Origin: Vibrio gallicus
GTDB taxonomy: Bacteria; Pseudomonadota; Gammaproteobacteria; Enterobacterales; Vibrionaceae
NCBI RefSeq assembly: GCF_024346875.1
Contig: NZ_AP024872.1
Span: 496,001 to 560,000, forward strand
Reading direction: 5' to 3'
Length of the DNA: 64,000 bases
Every line of letters starts with the position of its first letter. The first letter of the stretch is position 1. The position numbers and the translations under genes are program-made. Shown piece by piece: positions 45,580 to 54,093 of the stretch. The notes beneath the pieces are model-generated. The model did no database searches and had not been told where the DNA came from. It saw only the letters and a list, made by a program, of their open reading frames with translations.

Positions 45580-48084
45580 ATGGCTGAACATAATGAAGGA
45601 TGGATCAAAACCACTTGTGCATACTGCGGTGTTGGTTGCGGAATCGAAGCCAGACCGAAGCATTCCGGCGAGTTGGAGATACGCGGAGATAAGGAACATC
45701 CCTCAAACTATGGCAAGTTGTGCACCAAAGGGATAGCGCTAGGAGAAACGGTTATTCATGATGGTCGCCTGTTATCTCCAACCCAAAAAACTGACCATGG
45801 TGATAAAGCATTGTCGTGGGAAGATGCCACTACAATGGTCGCAGAGCGGTTTGCACAAACTATCCTAGAACATGGCCCAGACTCCGTGGCATTCTATGTT
45901 TCAGGACAACTGTTAACCGAGGATTACTATGTTGCCAACAAGCTCATCAAGGGCTTTATGGGGACGGCTAATATCGATAGTAATTCTCGCCTTTGCATGG
46001 CTTCTTCTGTTGTCGGGCACAAGCGAGCCTTTGGTAGCGACACGGTTCCCGTTTGCTATGAAGACCTTGAGCAAGCAGAAATGGTGGTGATTGTGGGGTC
46101 AAACCTAGCTTGGTGCCATCCTGTTTTATTTCAACGCCTTCGCACAGCCAAGCAAGAAAACCCTTCGTTAAAGATAGTCGTGGTTGACCCAAGAAAGACC
46201 GATACCTGCGAACTTGCCGATACCCATCTGCCTATAGAGTCGGGTTCAGATGTGGCTTTGTTTAATGGTTTACTTGCGCACCTTTTCGAGCAGGACTCTC
46301 TGGATCACGAGTTTATCTCATCACATACCGATCATTTTGATAAGACAATCCACGCTGCGCTTTCAGAGCAAAATATAGAGCAGATCACAGGGCTTACCGA
46401 GCACCAATTAATTCAGTTTTATCGGGAATTTTCCAACACAGATAAGGTCATCACTATTTACTCTCAAGGGGTGAATCAGTCCAGCAGTGGCTCAGATAAA
46501 GTGAACGCCATCCTCAACTGTCACCTTGCTACAGGTAAAATCGGTAAAGCCGGCTGCGGCCCATTTTCTGTCACTGGACAGCCCAACGCTATGGGCGGGC
46601 GAGAAGTTGGCGCGTTAGCCAATACCCTTACCGCACATATGGAATTTGATAACCCAGAGCACCTGCGACTCGTCAGTGATTACTGGCAGACGGACACCCT
46701 AGCCACGCAACCTGGCCTGAAAGCCATCGACATGTTTGATGCCATAGATTCTGGGAAAATAAAGGCGGTGTGGATCATGGCCACCAACCCTATGGTCAGC
46801 TTGCCTAATTCAGACAAGATACGATCTGCGCTTGAAAAATGCCCCTTAGTGGTTGTTTCAGATTGTATTGCCGATACCGAAACCAGTCGCTTGGCTGATG
46901 TAGTTTTGCCTGCTCAAGGGTGGAGTGAGAAATCAGGTACTGTGACGAATTCCGAGCGCCGAATTTCAAGACAGCGACGCATTCTTCCTAGCCCCGGAGA
47001 GGCAAAGCCCGATTGGTGGATAGTTAGTCAGGTTGCGCAGAAAATGGGGTTTAAAGAGGCCTTTGACTACATACACGAGGGCGAGATTTTTTCAGAGTAC
47101 GCCAAGCTGACGACTCTTGGAAATGATAACTTTGAGCGCGACCTTAATTTGATTGGTTTAACCCAGTTAGACGACAAGGGCTATAGCCAGCTTAAACCGC
47201 AACAATGGCCAGTGACAGAGCTTCAACACCAAGTGGTCAATCAGAGGCTGTTCAGTAATGGTCAATTCTATACCCCGAATAAGCGAGCTCGATTTGTGCC
47301 GGTTCGTTATCACGCTCCTTTAGCCAAAACAGATGACAAGCACCCATTGATTCTAAACAGCGGTCGGGTTAGAGACCATTGGCACACCATGTCCAGAACT
47401 GGCCTTTCGCCCAGATTAGCCGACCATATCAGTGAGCCATTTGTGCAACTGCATCCAGAAACTGCATCAAAATATCATATACAGGACGGTCAATTGGCCA
47501 AGGTGAGCAATCAACAAGGAGAAGCCTTGGTACGCGCTAAAGTCACCTCGGATGTATCTCGCACCCAGCTCTTTATGCCGATACATTGGAACGAGACGAC
47601 CGCCAAAAATAGTAAGCCTTGCACACTGATTGCCAGCACCACGGATAACCTGTCTGGGCAACCGGAATTCAAGCATTCTGCGGTGGCTATTTGCGCATTT
47701 AGCAGTCTAAGCTGCGCTATCTTAATTACCAACCAAACCTTGGCTTTAAATCGCATCGACTACTGGGCTCGACAGAAGGTTCAAAGTGGATACTTATATC
47801 GAATGGAATCCACCCTTACCATGACTGAGCTTGCCGCAATTTTAAAGGGCGAGTTGCACGTCAAAGGGCAACGCCTTATTAGCGCTGAATCACAGCATGG
47901 TCAAGGACAATGGCTTATTTTGGACGATAGCAAATCCGTACAACTGTTATCGGTACAAAGCCGCTTCGATGAGTGTGAGGTTGAAAAGTTAATTGAGCTG
48001 TATCTGCAACCTAATGAAGCGAGCGACCCTTCAGATGTGATGCAAATGTTCGAAGCAGAGTCAGATAGCTTACTTAGCGTGTAA
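45580..48084 (+). CDS. nasA: assimilatory nitrate reductase catalytic subunit
   Basis: 834 aa molybdopterin enzyme. The N-terminal [4Fe-4S] cluster is bound by Cys13, Cys16, Cys20 and Cys48 (CAYCGVGC and GKLCTKG). Central NasA/NapA motifs include SNSRLCMASSVVGHKRAFGSD, GSNLAWCHPVLF, QPNAMGGREVG, MATNPMVSLP and the C-terminal RDHWHTMSRTG and HPETASKY that bind the molybdenum cofactor. No signal peptide, so cytoplasmic. It reduces nitrate to nitrite, which the divergent NirBD turns into ammonium. Unlike Klebsiella NasA it lacks the C-terminal BFD-type [2Fe-2S] domain (no paired CxC/CxxC near the end), and no NasB-like reductase is adjacent, so the electron donor is unclear. Confidence 0.93.
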   Translation: MAEHNEGWIKTTCAYCGVGCGIEARPKHSGELEIRGDKEHPSNYGKLCTKGIALGETVIHDGRLLSPTQKTDHGDKALSWEDATTMVAERFAQTILEHGPDSVAFYVSGQLLTEDYYVANKLIKGFMGTANIDSNSRLCMASSVVGHKRAFGSDTVPVCYEDLEQAEMVVIVGSNLAWCHPVLFQRLRTAKQENPSLKIVVVDPRKTDTCELADTHLPIESGSDVALFNGLLAHLFEQDSLDHEFISSHTDHFDKTIHAALSEQNIEQITGLTEHQLIQFYREFSNTDKVITIYSQGVNQSSSGSDKVNAILNCHLATGKIGKAGCGPFSVTGQPNAMGGREVGALANTLTAHMEFDNPEHLRLVSDYWQTDTLATQPGLKAIDMFDAIDSGKIKAVWIMATNPMVSLPNSDKIRSALEKCPLVVVSDCIADTETSRLADVVLPAQGWSEKSGTVTNSERRISRQRRILPSPGEAKPDWWIVSQVAQKMGFKEAFDYIHEGEIFSEYAKLTTLGNDNFERDLNLIGLTQLDDKGYSQLKPQQWPVTELQHQVVNQRLFSNGQFYTPNKRARFVPVRYHAPLAKTDDKHPLILNSGRVRDHWHTMSRTGLSPRLADHISEPFVQLHPETASKYHIQDGQLAKVSNQQGEALVRAKVTSDVSRTQLFMPIHWNETTAKNSKPCTLIASTTDNLSGQPEFKHSAVAICAFSSLSCAILITNQTLALNRIDYWARQKVQSGYLYRMESTLTMTELAAILKGELHVKGQRLISAESQHGQGQWLILDDSKSVQLLSVQSRFDECEVEKLIELYLQPNEASDPSDVMQMFEAESDSLLSV

Positions 48085-48091
48085 CCAGAAA

Positions 48092-48123
48092 TAGCGTATC
48101 ACTGCTAAACAGTTGATACGCTA
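48092..48123. terminator. bidirectional terminator between nasA and lysR
   Basis: Perfect 10-bp stem TAGCGTATCA/TGATACGCTA. The stop codon of the convergent lysR gene lies inside the right arm. T-rich flanks are short but present. Confidence 0.7.
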
Positions 48124-48933
48124 ATTATATTTAAGAACCTGCTTAATATTGGCAATAATCGATTTGAATAGCGGGTCATTTTTATAGCGCTTATGGTAAG
48201 TGAGTTTCACTCCGATAGACTTGGCTTCAAATGGCAGCTCAAATGCAACCATGCCCAACTGCTCGGCAAAAGGAATTAGGCTGCGGGTTGTCACCGTAAC
48301 ACTATTGGTTTTATTAGCGGCAATGATCGCATTGGTCGTGCCATTGGCAGTAGAACCTACATTACGGCTACCTAACTTACCAAACAACTCCACGATGCTC
48401 TGATTATGACGCCTTAAATTCACCAAAATATGCGTTGCTTGCATATATTCTTGGTAGGTAAACGATGATTTGGAGTTATGTACACCTACCAGTGTCTCTT
48501 GTAATACATCTTCATATAAAAAGGCGCTTTCTTTAAGGGAAAAATAATCGATAGCAATATCTACCACGCCAGCACGCAGATCCGCGTAAATCTGCTCTTC
48601 GTATGCAGGAGATTCCTTCAGATTAATGTTTGGCACGTCACCTAATACGAAATAGGTGGTTTCGACCGCATACACATTTAGTGTTTGTTTTGCAGATAAC
48701 GAGTCTTGAATCGCGTTGATATGTTGATAGATCTTATCGTAGAGTTGGACACCATCAGGTGAAGGCATAATACTGCGACCACTCCGAATGAACAGTTGGT
48801 AATCTAACTCCGCCTCTAGCTTCTTGATGGAAGCGGTGACCGCAGGCTGGGTTACATCTAAAAAATCGGCTGCAGCCGACAGTGAACCTTGCTCATAAAC
48901 GGCTTTGAAAACCTGCAATAACTTTAAATCCAT
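48121..48933 (-). CDS. LysR family transcriptional regulator
   Basis: 270 aa from the ATG at 48933 (AAGGATG upstream); the open frame extends further but without a start signal. The helix-turn-helix is GSLSAAADFLDVTQPAVTASIKKLEAELD near residues 15-43. The effector domain is shorter than average. It is convergent with the nitrate reductase gene and not obviously part of that locus; its own upstream region borders a lipoprotein gene on the same strand. Target unknown. Confidence 0.88.
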   Translation of the reverse strand: MDLKLLQVFKAVYEQGSLSAAADFLDVTQPAVTASIKKLEAELDYQLFIRSGRSIMPSPDGVQLYDKIYQHINAIQDSLSAKQTLNVYAVETTYFVLGDVPNINLKESPAYEEQIYADLRAGVVDIAIDYFSLKESAFLYEDVLQETLVGVHNSKSSFTYQEYMQATHILVNLRRHNQSIVELFGKLGSRNVGSTANGTTNAIIAANKTNSVTVTTRSLIPFAEQLGMVAFELPFEAKSIGVKLTYHKRYKNDPLFKSIIANIKQVLKYN

Positions 48934-49050
48934 ACCACATCCTTGCCTAAGTACGACTAAATAGTAGTAATATTTTTTAAAGGATGTCTGATTAAATAGC
49001 GGTTTTTGATTGGGGCCAAACACTCGACAGCGCACTAGCCCCGCCTTTGT

Positions 49051-49512
49051 TTAATTGTCGTGTTGCATTGCCGAGATAGTCACTGCGCCATCATAAACAT
49101 CTCTGTCGGTATGATAGTGCATGATCTCACCACTTCCGTCGGAATATCTAGGTTCAAATACATGACCATCGAAGTAAAACCTGTCGTCAAATGTAAAAAT
49201 GAGTCCGGTTGGCCTATTTTCAGCATCCCGATTCCAGTGTGTCACACTACCAATGCGCAGGTTATTAATATCCAGTAGTTGCCCATTGGCATCGGTGCTA
49301 GCGACAACAATCCCATTTTTAATAAACTCACCAGAAACCTCATCGCCATGGTAATACAGCACGTCTTCTTCTTCACCTTCGACTGGGATATCAAACCCAG
49401 GATCAATCGCAATTGGGTTTTCAATGGTAGGACGGTCATTTGGCATTGTTGTCTCTGATTCATCACATCCAACAATCATCAATACAGCTAAAAGAGGGAG
49501 TAGTTTTTTCAT
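49051..49512 (-). CDS. putative lipoprotein, unknown family
   Basis: 153 aa from the ATG at 49512, giving a lipoprotein signal MKKLLPLLAVLMIVGC with lipobox Cys at residue 16. The residue after Cys is Asp, the classic signal in E. coli for staying in the inner membrane, but that rule may not hold in vibrios. The mature protein is acidic, with segments YYHGDEVSGEFIKNGIVVAS and GSGEIMHYHTDRDVYDGAVTI. No family recognised. Its gene lies 117 bases upstream of lysR and reads the same way. Confidence 0.7.
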   Translation of the reverse strand: MKKLLPLLAVLMIVGCDESETTMPNDRPTIENPIAIDPGFDIPVEGEEEDVLYYHGDEVSGEFIKNGIVVASTDANGQLLDINNLRIGSVTHWNRDAENRPTGLIFTFDDRFYFDGHVFEPRYSDGSGEIMHYHTDRDVYDGAVTISAMQHDN

Positions 49513-49768
49513 AATAATTCTCTGGTTAGTCATTAAGGGTTATCCCTTAACGGTGTAATACCTCAAAGAACCGTCCGTTGTTCCCGTGTTGACGCAACAA
49601 GCTATTTGGTTGCTGTTGCGAGTTGAGGTTATCTTAACCAACCCAGCCGATAGAATTAATGGGTTTTACTTATACTAGCTATCAGAGTTTTTTAGCTTTG
49701 TTGTGTAATCAGACCTAAAAAGATTTAGAATCATTGTCGGTAAATACAAATTTTTTGCGAGGTTTAAG

Positions 49769-50089
49769 ATGTTAATGACCACCACTCCCTCAATCGAAGG
49801 GTCAACCATTTTACAGTACCATGGCGTGATTGCCGGAGAAGCCGTGTTAGGTGCCAACGTGTTCAAGGATATGTTTGCTAGCATTCGAGATTTTGTTGGC
49901 GGTCGCTCAGGAACCTACGAGAAAGAGCTTGAACGTGCGCGCGCATTTGCGCTACAAGAACTGGAAAATCGTGCCCAGCAATTGGGTGCCAATGCGGTAG
50001 TTGGAATAGATATCGATTATGAGGTCTTAGGCCAAAAAAACGGCATGATGATGGTATCTGCTAGTGGCACAGCGGTTACGATTCGCTAA
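49769..50089 (+). CDS. ybjQ: YbjQ family protein (UPF0145)
   Basis: 106 aa, close to E. coli YbjQ (107). The conserved core is [23 protein letters not shown] in variant form, then [15 protein letters not shown] and [17 protein letters not shown], ending [10 protein letters not shown]. The family forms pentameric rings and is sometimes called heavy-metal binding, but function is unproven. GAGG precedes the ATG. Confidence 0.95.
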   Translation: MLMTTTPSIEGSTILQYHGVIAGEAVLGANVFKDMFASIRDFVGGRSGTYEKELERARAFALQELENRAQQLGANAVVGIDIDYEVLGQKNGMMMVSASGTAVTIR

Positions 50090-50241
50090 CCGTTGCAGAT
50101 TAGGTGACCACTTAGGTCGCCTAAAACCGGCCATCAACACCATTGTTTTAATAGCCATCATCACGAAACTCATACGTTACACTTGAATTAACCCTCGCTC
50201 TTCAGAGACACTTCCCCCTACAGTACACATTCGAGCGCATC

Positions 50242-51012
50242 ATGGACCACAACCAGCGAGCTCAAGCGCATCACGAGCTAGGGCCATTTCAATTTTTTAC
50301 TCTTATCCTTTCTGTCTACGTACTCGGTGCATTGTTTGTTGAAAGTGCGTTTGATCTCTCCGATGATCTGCTGCGATTACTGCGCGTTATTGACAGCATG
50401 GTATGTATGGTATTTCTAACCGATTTCGGACTTCGTTTCTATAAAGCACCACGCAAGCTGCAATTTATGAAATGGGGATGGATAGATCTATTGTCTAGTA
50501 TCCCGATGCTCGATGCTCTAAGGTACGGGCGTTTTGTGCATCTTTTCCGCTTTATGCGTATGTTACGCGCTATTCGCTCATCTAAGGTTATCCTTGCCTA
50601 CTTGTTTCACAACCGCCGTGAAGGGACGTTTAGTATCGTGGCCAGTATTTCAGTATTACTGGTCATCTTTGGCGCGATAGGCATTTTACAATTTGAACGA
50701 GGTATCGCAGAGTCTAATATCCACTCCGCTGGGGATGCACTGTGGTGGGCATTCGTCACCATAACGACCGTTGGTTATGGCGACTACTATCCAGTAACTA
50801 CCGCTGGTCGCATGCTGGCTGCTGTACTAATGACAGCTGGGGTGGGGTTATTTGGCACCTTTACCGGATTTGTTGCGACATGGTTTATGACCGAAGAAGA
50901 CAATCAAACTAACCATGACTTAGTCGCGCAACACCAACAAATCAAAACAGAGCTACAACAAATTAAAGCTCTGCTCCTTGAGTTGCAAAACACGCAGCAT
51001 CAATCCAAATAG
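50242..51012 (+). CDS. voltage-gated-type potassium channel
   Basis: 256 aa. A six-helix ion channel with selectivity filter TTVGYGD at residues 175-181. The S4-like helix RYGRFVHLFRFMRMLRAIRSSK (about 94-115) carries six basic residues at three- to four-residue steps. The C-terminus is a coiled coil (LVAQHQQIKTELQQIKALLLELQ) that may tetramerise the channel; there is no RCK/TrkA-N domain. Lies 20 bases upstream of an acetyltransferase gene and may be co-transcribed with it. Confidence 0.9.
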   Translation: MDHNQRAQAHHELGPFQFFTLILSVYVLGALFVESAFDLSDDLLRLLRVIDSMVCMVFLTDFGLRFYKAPRKLQFMKWGWIDLLSSIPMLDALRYGRFVHLFRFMRMLRAIRSSKVILAYLFHNRREGTFSIVASISVLLVIFGAIGILQFERGIAESNIHSAGDALWWAFVTITTVGYGDYYPVTTAGRMLAAVLMTAGVGLFGTFTGFVATWFMTEEDNQTNHDLVAQHQQIKTELQQIKALLLELQNTQHQSK

Positions 51013-51032
51013 AACTAATTCCAAGGACACCC

Positions 51033-51617
51033 ATGCCTTTTTCTACCCTACGCCAAGGTCAGTCGATCCCCTTTCACAATGATCTTACGATGACCCTTAT
51101 CCAAGCTGACGATCTGGCTGATATTATCGAAATGCTCAATGACAACCAGGCCAATCAATACCTGTTCTTTGCGCCTGCGGACAACAGCCTTTATGACGGG
51201 TTCTTTAACCCTATAATTGATAACACCAAACAGGCGATTTTAGAGGGATGCTGGCCGGATAATCCCACCTTTATACTGCGCGATGCGCAAGGAAGCTACA
51301 TGGGAATGTGCGCCCTCACCTCGGTTATGTTTCTCGAAGGTAACTTTGAAGTAGGCTATCAACTACCAACTCGCGCATGGCAGCAAGGCATTGCAAGTGC
51401 TTGTTGTAAGCTAATGACCCAGCTTGCGTTTGAACAGCTAAATGCACACAAGGTTAGTGCAGACTGTTACGCTGGCAATATCGGCTCATATAAAACCTTA
51501 GAAAAGTGTGGCTACCGAGCTGAAGGGTGTCAAAAACAGTACTACACAACCGCAGATGGCTATGATGATAAGCTCTACTATGGGCTGACCGTCGCCCAGT
51601 ATCATAAAATGCAGTAG
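51033..51617 (+). CDS. GNAT acetyltransferase, RimJ/RimL type
   Basis: 194 aa. The RimJ/RimL-like pattern is visible: a long N-terminal part, then EVGYQLPTRAWQQGIASACCKLM in motif A and KVSADCYAGNIGSYKTLEKCGYRAEG in motif B. Such enzymes acetylate N-terminal or side-chain amines of proteins or small molecules. Good ribosome binding site (AAGGAC). Follows the potassium channel gene by 20 bases. Confidence 0.85.
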   Translation: MPFSTLRQGQSIPFHNDLTMTLIQADDLADIIEMLNDNQANQYLFFAPADNSLYDGFFNPIIDNTKQAILEGCWPDNPTFILRDAQGSYMGMCALTSVMFLEGNFEVGYQLPTRAWQQGIASACCKLMTQLAFEQLNAHKVSADCYAGNIGSYKTLEKCGYRAEGCQKQYYTTADGYDDKLYYGLTVAQYHKMQ

Positions 51618-51630
51618 CGGCAGTCATCGC

Positions 51631-51666
51631 AAACAGCGTCTAGGCATAATCTATTGGACGCTGTTT
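51631..51666. terminator. bidirectional terminator between two GNAT genes
   Basis: Perfect 10-bp stem AAACAGCGTC/GACGCTGTTT. The right arm covers the end of the convergent gene's coding region. Confidence 0.8.
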
Positions 51667-52085
51667 AGATACTTTCTAAGCCCAATTCGACTATGCCCTT
51701 TTGGAAAGTCTTCGAATCGAGTAAATTCTTCAAAGCCAAGTTGTTCATAGAATCGAGGTGCTTGCCAGCTTTGGGTCCATAACCAAAGCCCTGTAAATTT
51801 GTGGGTTTTGGCATAGTGTTGCGCCGTTTCAATTAGCGCCTTACCAAGCCCAGTACCACGGCAGCCATCATCGACCCACAGCTCATCAATATATAACCAA
51901 TCCCATAGGCATTTACCGGTCACAATACCGATAAAATCACCGTTGTCATCAAAGGCCTGCCAATGAATGTGCCTCTGTACATATTCGGGGGCGTGTTGTA
52001 GCTGGCTATGCCGCTCAAAACCCGCGCTGACAGTCTGTTGAATATCATCGCTAAGTTGCCCCTCGTAAAATCGGATAACGGTCAC
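51651..52085 (-). CDS. GNAT family N-acetyltransferase
   Basis: 144 aa. The start is a GTG at 52085 backed by a strong AAGGAG nine bases upstream. Motif A is ELWVDDGCRGTGLGKALIETAQ (RGTGLG), motif B includes LWTQSWQAPRFYEQLGFEEF. Acceptor unknown. Confidence 0.88.
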   Translation of the reverse strand: MTVIRFYEGQLSDDIQQTVSAGFERHSQLQHAPEYVQRHIHWQAFDDNGDFIGIVTGKCLWDWLYIDELWVDDGCRGTGLGKALIETAQHYAKTHKFTGLWLWTQSWQAPRFYEQLGFEEFTRFEDFPKGHSRIGLRKYLNSVQ

Positions 52086-52114
52086 TAAGTCTCACTCCTT
52101 ATTAGTAAGCTGGT

Positions 52115-52546
52115 TTAATCAATAACTAAGCTGCCATCTTGATTAAACTCCCAAGAATCAGCGTATGCCACCTCCCACATATATCCATCAGGGTCAGAAA
52201 AATAGCCACTGTATCCACCCCAAAATACATCTTGCGCCGGTTTAATTATCTTGCCACCAGCCGCACAAGCACGCTCAAGTAGCTCAGTTACTTGGTGCTT
52301 TTGCTTTACATTGTGTGCGAGAGTGATGCCACTAAACTTGGCCGGTACGGCCTGCATTTGTGGGTCGATATCCTCCGCTAATTTCTGCAAAGGATACAGA
52401 GCCAAACAAGTGCCTGAGGTCTTGATAAAGACAATCCCATCTTGTGGAGTGCGTGACACCGGTAACCCTAGACCTTGATGGTAAAAATCATACGAGCGCT
52501 GTAGATCTGCAACGCCGAGCGTAATAATGCTAATCCGTGGTTCCAT
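52115..52546 (-). CDS. VOC superfamily (glyoxalase-like) protein
   Basis: 143 aa made of two beta-alpha-beta-beta-beta modules: ISIITLGVADLQRSYDFYHQGLGLPV at the N-terminus and GGKIIKPAQDVFWGGYSGYFSDPDGYMWEVAY at the C-terminus. Metal-site residues are partly visible (the Glu in MWEVAY and His in LAHN). It could be a dioxygenase, lyase or resistance-type binding protein; the substrate is not predictable. AGGGGG before the ATG; 29 bases upstream of the GNAT gene on the same strand. Confidence 0.85.
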   Translation of the reverse strand: MEPRISIITLGVADLQRSYDFYHQGLGLPVSRTPQDGIVFIKTSGTCLALYPLQKLAEDIDPQMQAVPAKFSGITLAHNVKQKHQVTELLERACAAGGKIIKPAQDVFWGGYSGYFSDPDGYMWEVAYADSWEFNQDGSLVID

Positions 52547-52631
52547 TTATACCCCCTATCATTATTTAATTATGTCATTGGTATAATGGGCTACATCTTG
52601 GCTATAACGCAATTGATTTGCCCTAACAAAT

Positions 52632-52664
52632 AAAACGGCCTTGAAGCGCAAGCTATCAAGGCCG
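52632..52664 (-). terminator. intrinsic terminator downstream of the DUF1254 gene
   Basis: Stem CGGCCTTGA/TCAAGGCCG (52636-52664) followed on the minus strand by TTTTATTT. Confidence 0.85.
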
Positions 52665-52690
52665 AAACTGTTTACGATATGCGCTTAACT

Positions 52691-52714
52691 AATCGCACCA
52701 ACAAGAGTGCGATT
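52691..52714 (-). terminator. second hairpin after the DUF1254 gene
   Basis: Stem AATCGCAC/GTGCGATT with an 8-base loop, 10 bases after the stop; no T-run, so it may protect the mRNA end rather than terminate. Confidence 0.45.
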
Positions 52715-52724
52715 GGTCACCATA

Positions 52725-53783
52725 CTATTTTACTTGTTTAACGTACGGTAGCACTCGGTATCCATCACGCATTTTTTGACTTGGCATATAATGGCGGAAC
52801 GCTAGGTTAAAGACACCCGATTTATTCTTAGTTTCGATATTGTTCGGCGCATCCGGACCGCAGCCAAAGCTTACCGTATAAGTGCCATCTGGGTTCTTTT
52901 TAGCTGTATTTGAGCTTACATTAGCGACATCATTGAACATAAAGCCTTGCTTGTTATAAACCGTTACCGACCAAAACGCCTGATTTTGCGGGTCTTCAAA
53001 CGTCGCTTGATGACACTTATCAGCAGGGAAGTTACCCGATACCTCATAGATGTTATCTTGTAATTGCGCCCCGCCCCAACCAATTGCAGCGCCGACAGCA
53101 TACTTCTCTTTGGTAAATAGCTCTTTTGATTCATCATTTGGGTCTGTAAACATACCAAAGGTGGCTTGTGCGCCATCGCGCTTAAGCAACTTAGGCATTT
53201 CTGCTTTTAGGTCCTCTTCAACCTTCATAAATGAAGCTTTATCGACCTGTGGCGCAGAAAACTCTTCATTTGCATTAGACTGAATTGTCATCTTATCTTG
53301 AATAGCATGTACTTCGTCTAAGGAGAATGTCGCATCGGTGCGCACTATGATATAGACATGGTCACCGCTATGCGTTGATAGATCAAATGTACCCGCTCCG
53401 TATTGCATCGGTTGAATGCGATGGTCCTCTGTGATCACTTCCATCGACATATACTTGCCTTCTGGGATCTCTGGCAAGGTCACTGTTGCCCCTTTTGATA
53501 CATTCACAACCGCCATTGAATAGTAGGTATCACGGTTCATACGCACTACAGGTTGTTTGTCTGTTGGGGTTAGCACGCGTTTGTGTAAAAACTTATTCAC
53601 CCCTACCTGTTGTTGAACCTTTAAGTACTGACGAGAGGTCTCATTTACCGCGTAGTTATCTGCTGTAGTCACCTCCCCTTTATCATTGAAGAAGTCGGTT
53701 AAGGTGGTAACTTCTGTTGCTGCAAGAGTTGGAAGAGCAACGATATTTAGTCCTAAAGCGACACTTAAAGCGAGTTTTTTCAT
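52725..53783 (-). CDS. DUF1254/DUF1214 exported protein
   Basis: 352 aa with a signal peptide (MKKLALSVALGLNIVALPTLAA). The N-terminal DUF1254 part contains VVRMNRDTYYSMAVVNVSKGATVTLPEIPEGKYMSM, and the C-terminal DUF1214 part contains FWSVTVYNKQGFMF and YTVSFGCGPDAPNN. Both are beta-rich domains of unknown function found together in many bacteria. Periplasmic. Lies divergent to the MoxR/Bat operon with a 310-base gap. Confidence 0.9.
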   Translation of the reverse strand: MKKLALSVALGLNIVALPTLAATEVTTLTDFFNDKGEVTTADNYAVNETSRQYLKVQQQVGVNKFLHKRVLTPTDKQPVVRMNRDTYYSMAVVNVSKGATVTLPEIPEGKYMSMEVITEDHRIQPMQYGAGTFDLSTHSGDHVYIIVRTDATFSLDEVHAIQDKMTIQSNANEEFSAPQVDKASFMKVEEDLKAEMPKLLKRDGAQATFGMFTDPNDESKELFTKEKYAVGAAIGWGGAQLQDNIYEVSGNFPADKCHQATFEDPQNQAFWSVTVYNKQGFMFNDVANVSSNTAKKNPDGTYTVSFGCGPDAPNNIETKNKSGVFNLAFRHYMPSQKMRDGYRVLPYVKQVK

Positions 53784-54093
53784 GTTTTGAATCCTATAAC
53801 GTTTTATTCAAATTGAGCACATCAAACCAACTAATCTCGGTTGTCGATTGACTTGATATCTGCCTTTCACGTTATACAGTTTAGTCATAACCGAGCAGCT
53901 TGCTATTGATTTAAAGTTATAATGGATATACTGAATAAGCATAATAAATAATCCATTTTGTGCTTGATGCGCATATCAAAGCTTGTCTATCCTAATTGTA
54001 TCTAGCGCACACATATAACTTAGTGTGGCGTGTAATTGGCACACCGCTTGCGTAGCGGGGTGATTTAAAAGACAACGCATTTGGTGGAAAACA
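53784..54093. promoter_or_regulatory. divergent region upstream of the MoxR/Bat operon
   Basis: 310 bases. Besides the sigma-54 promoter listed separately, two dyads sit where an enhancer-binding activator would act: AATGGAT/ATCCATT at 53921-53957 and GCTTTGAT-type TTGAT-N6-ATCAA at 53964-53979. A further CACAC/GTGTG dyad spans 54008-54027. No gene is seen. Confidence 0.4.
54036..54052 (+). promoter_or_regulatory. sigma-54 (-24/-12) promoter of the MoxR/Bat operon
   Basis: TTGGCACACCGCTTGCG has the GG and GC pairs exactly ten bases apart. TTGGCAC is a perfect -24 box and CTTGC a good -12 box. Predicted start is near 54063, 31 bases before the moxR ATG. By eye the match is the strongest of the three sigma-54 promoters in this window. 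Confidence 0.8.
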
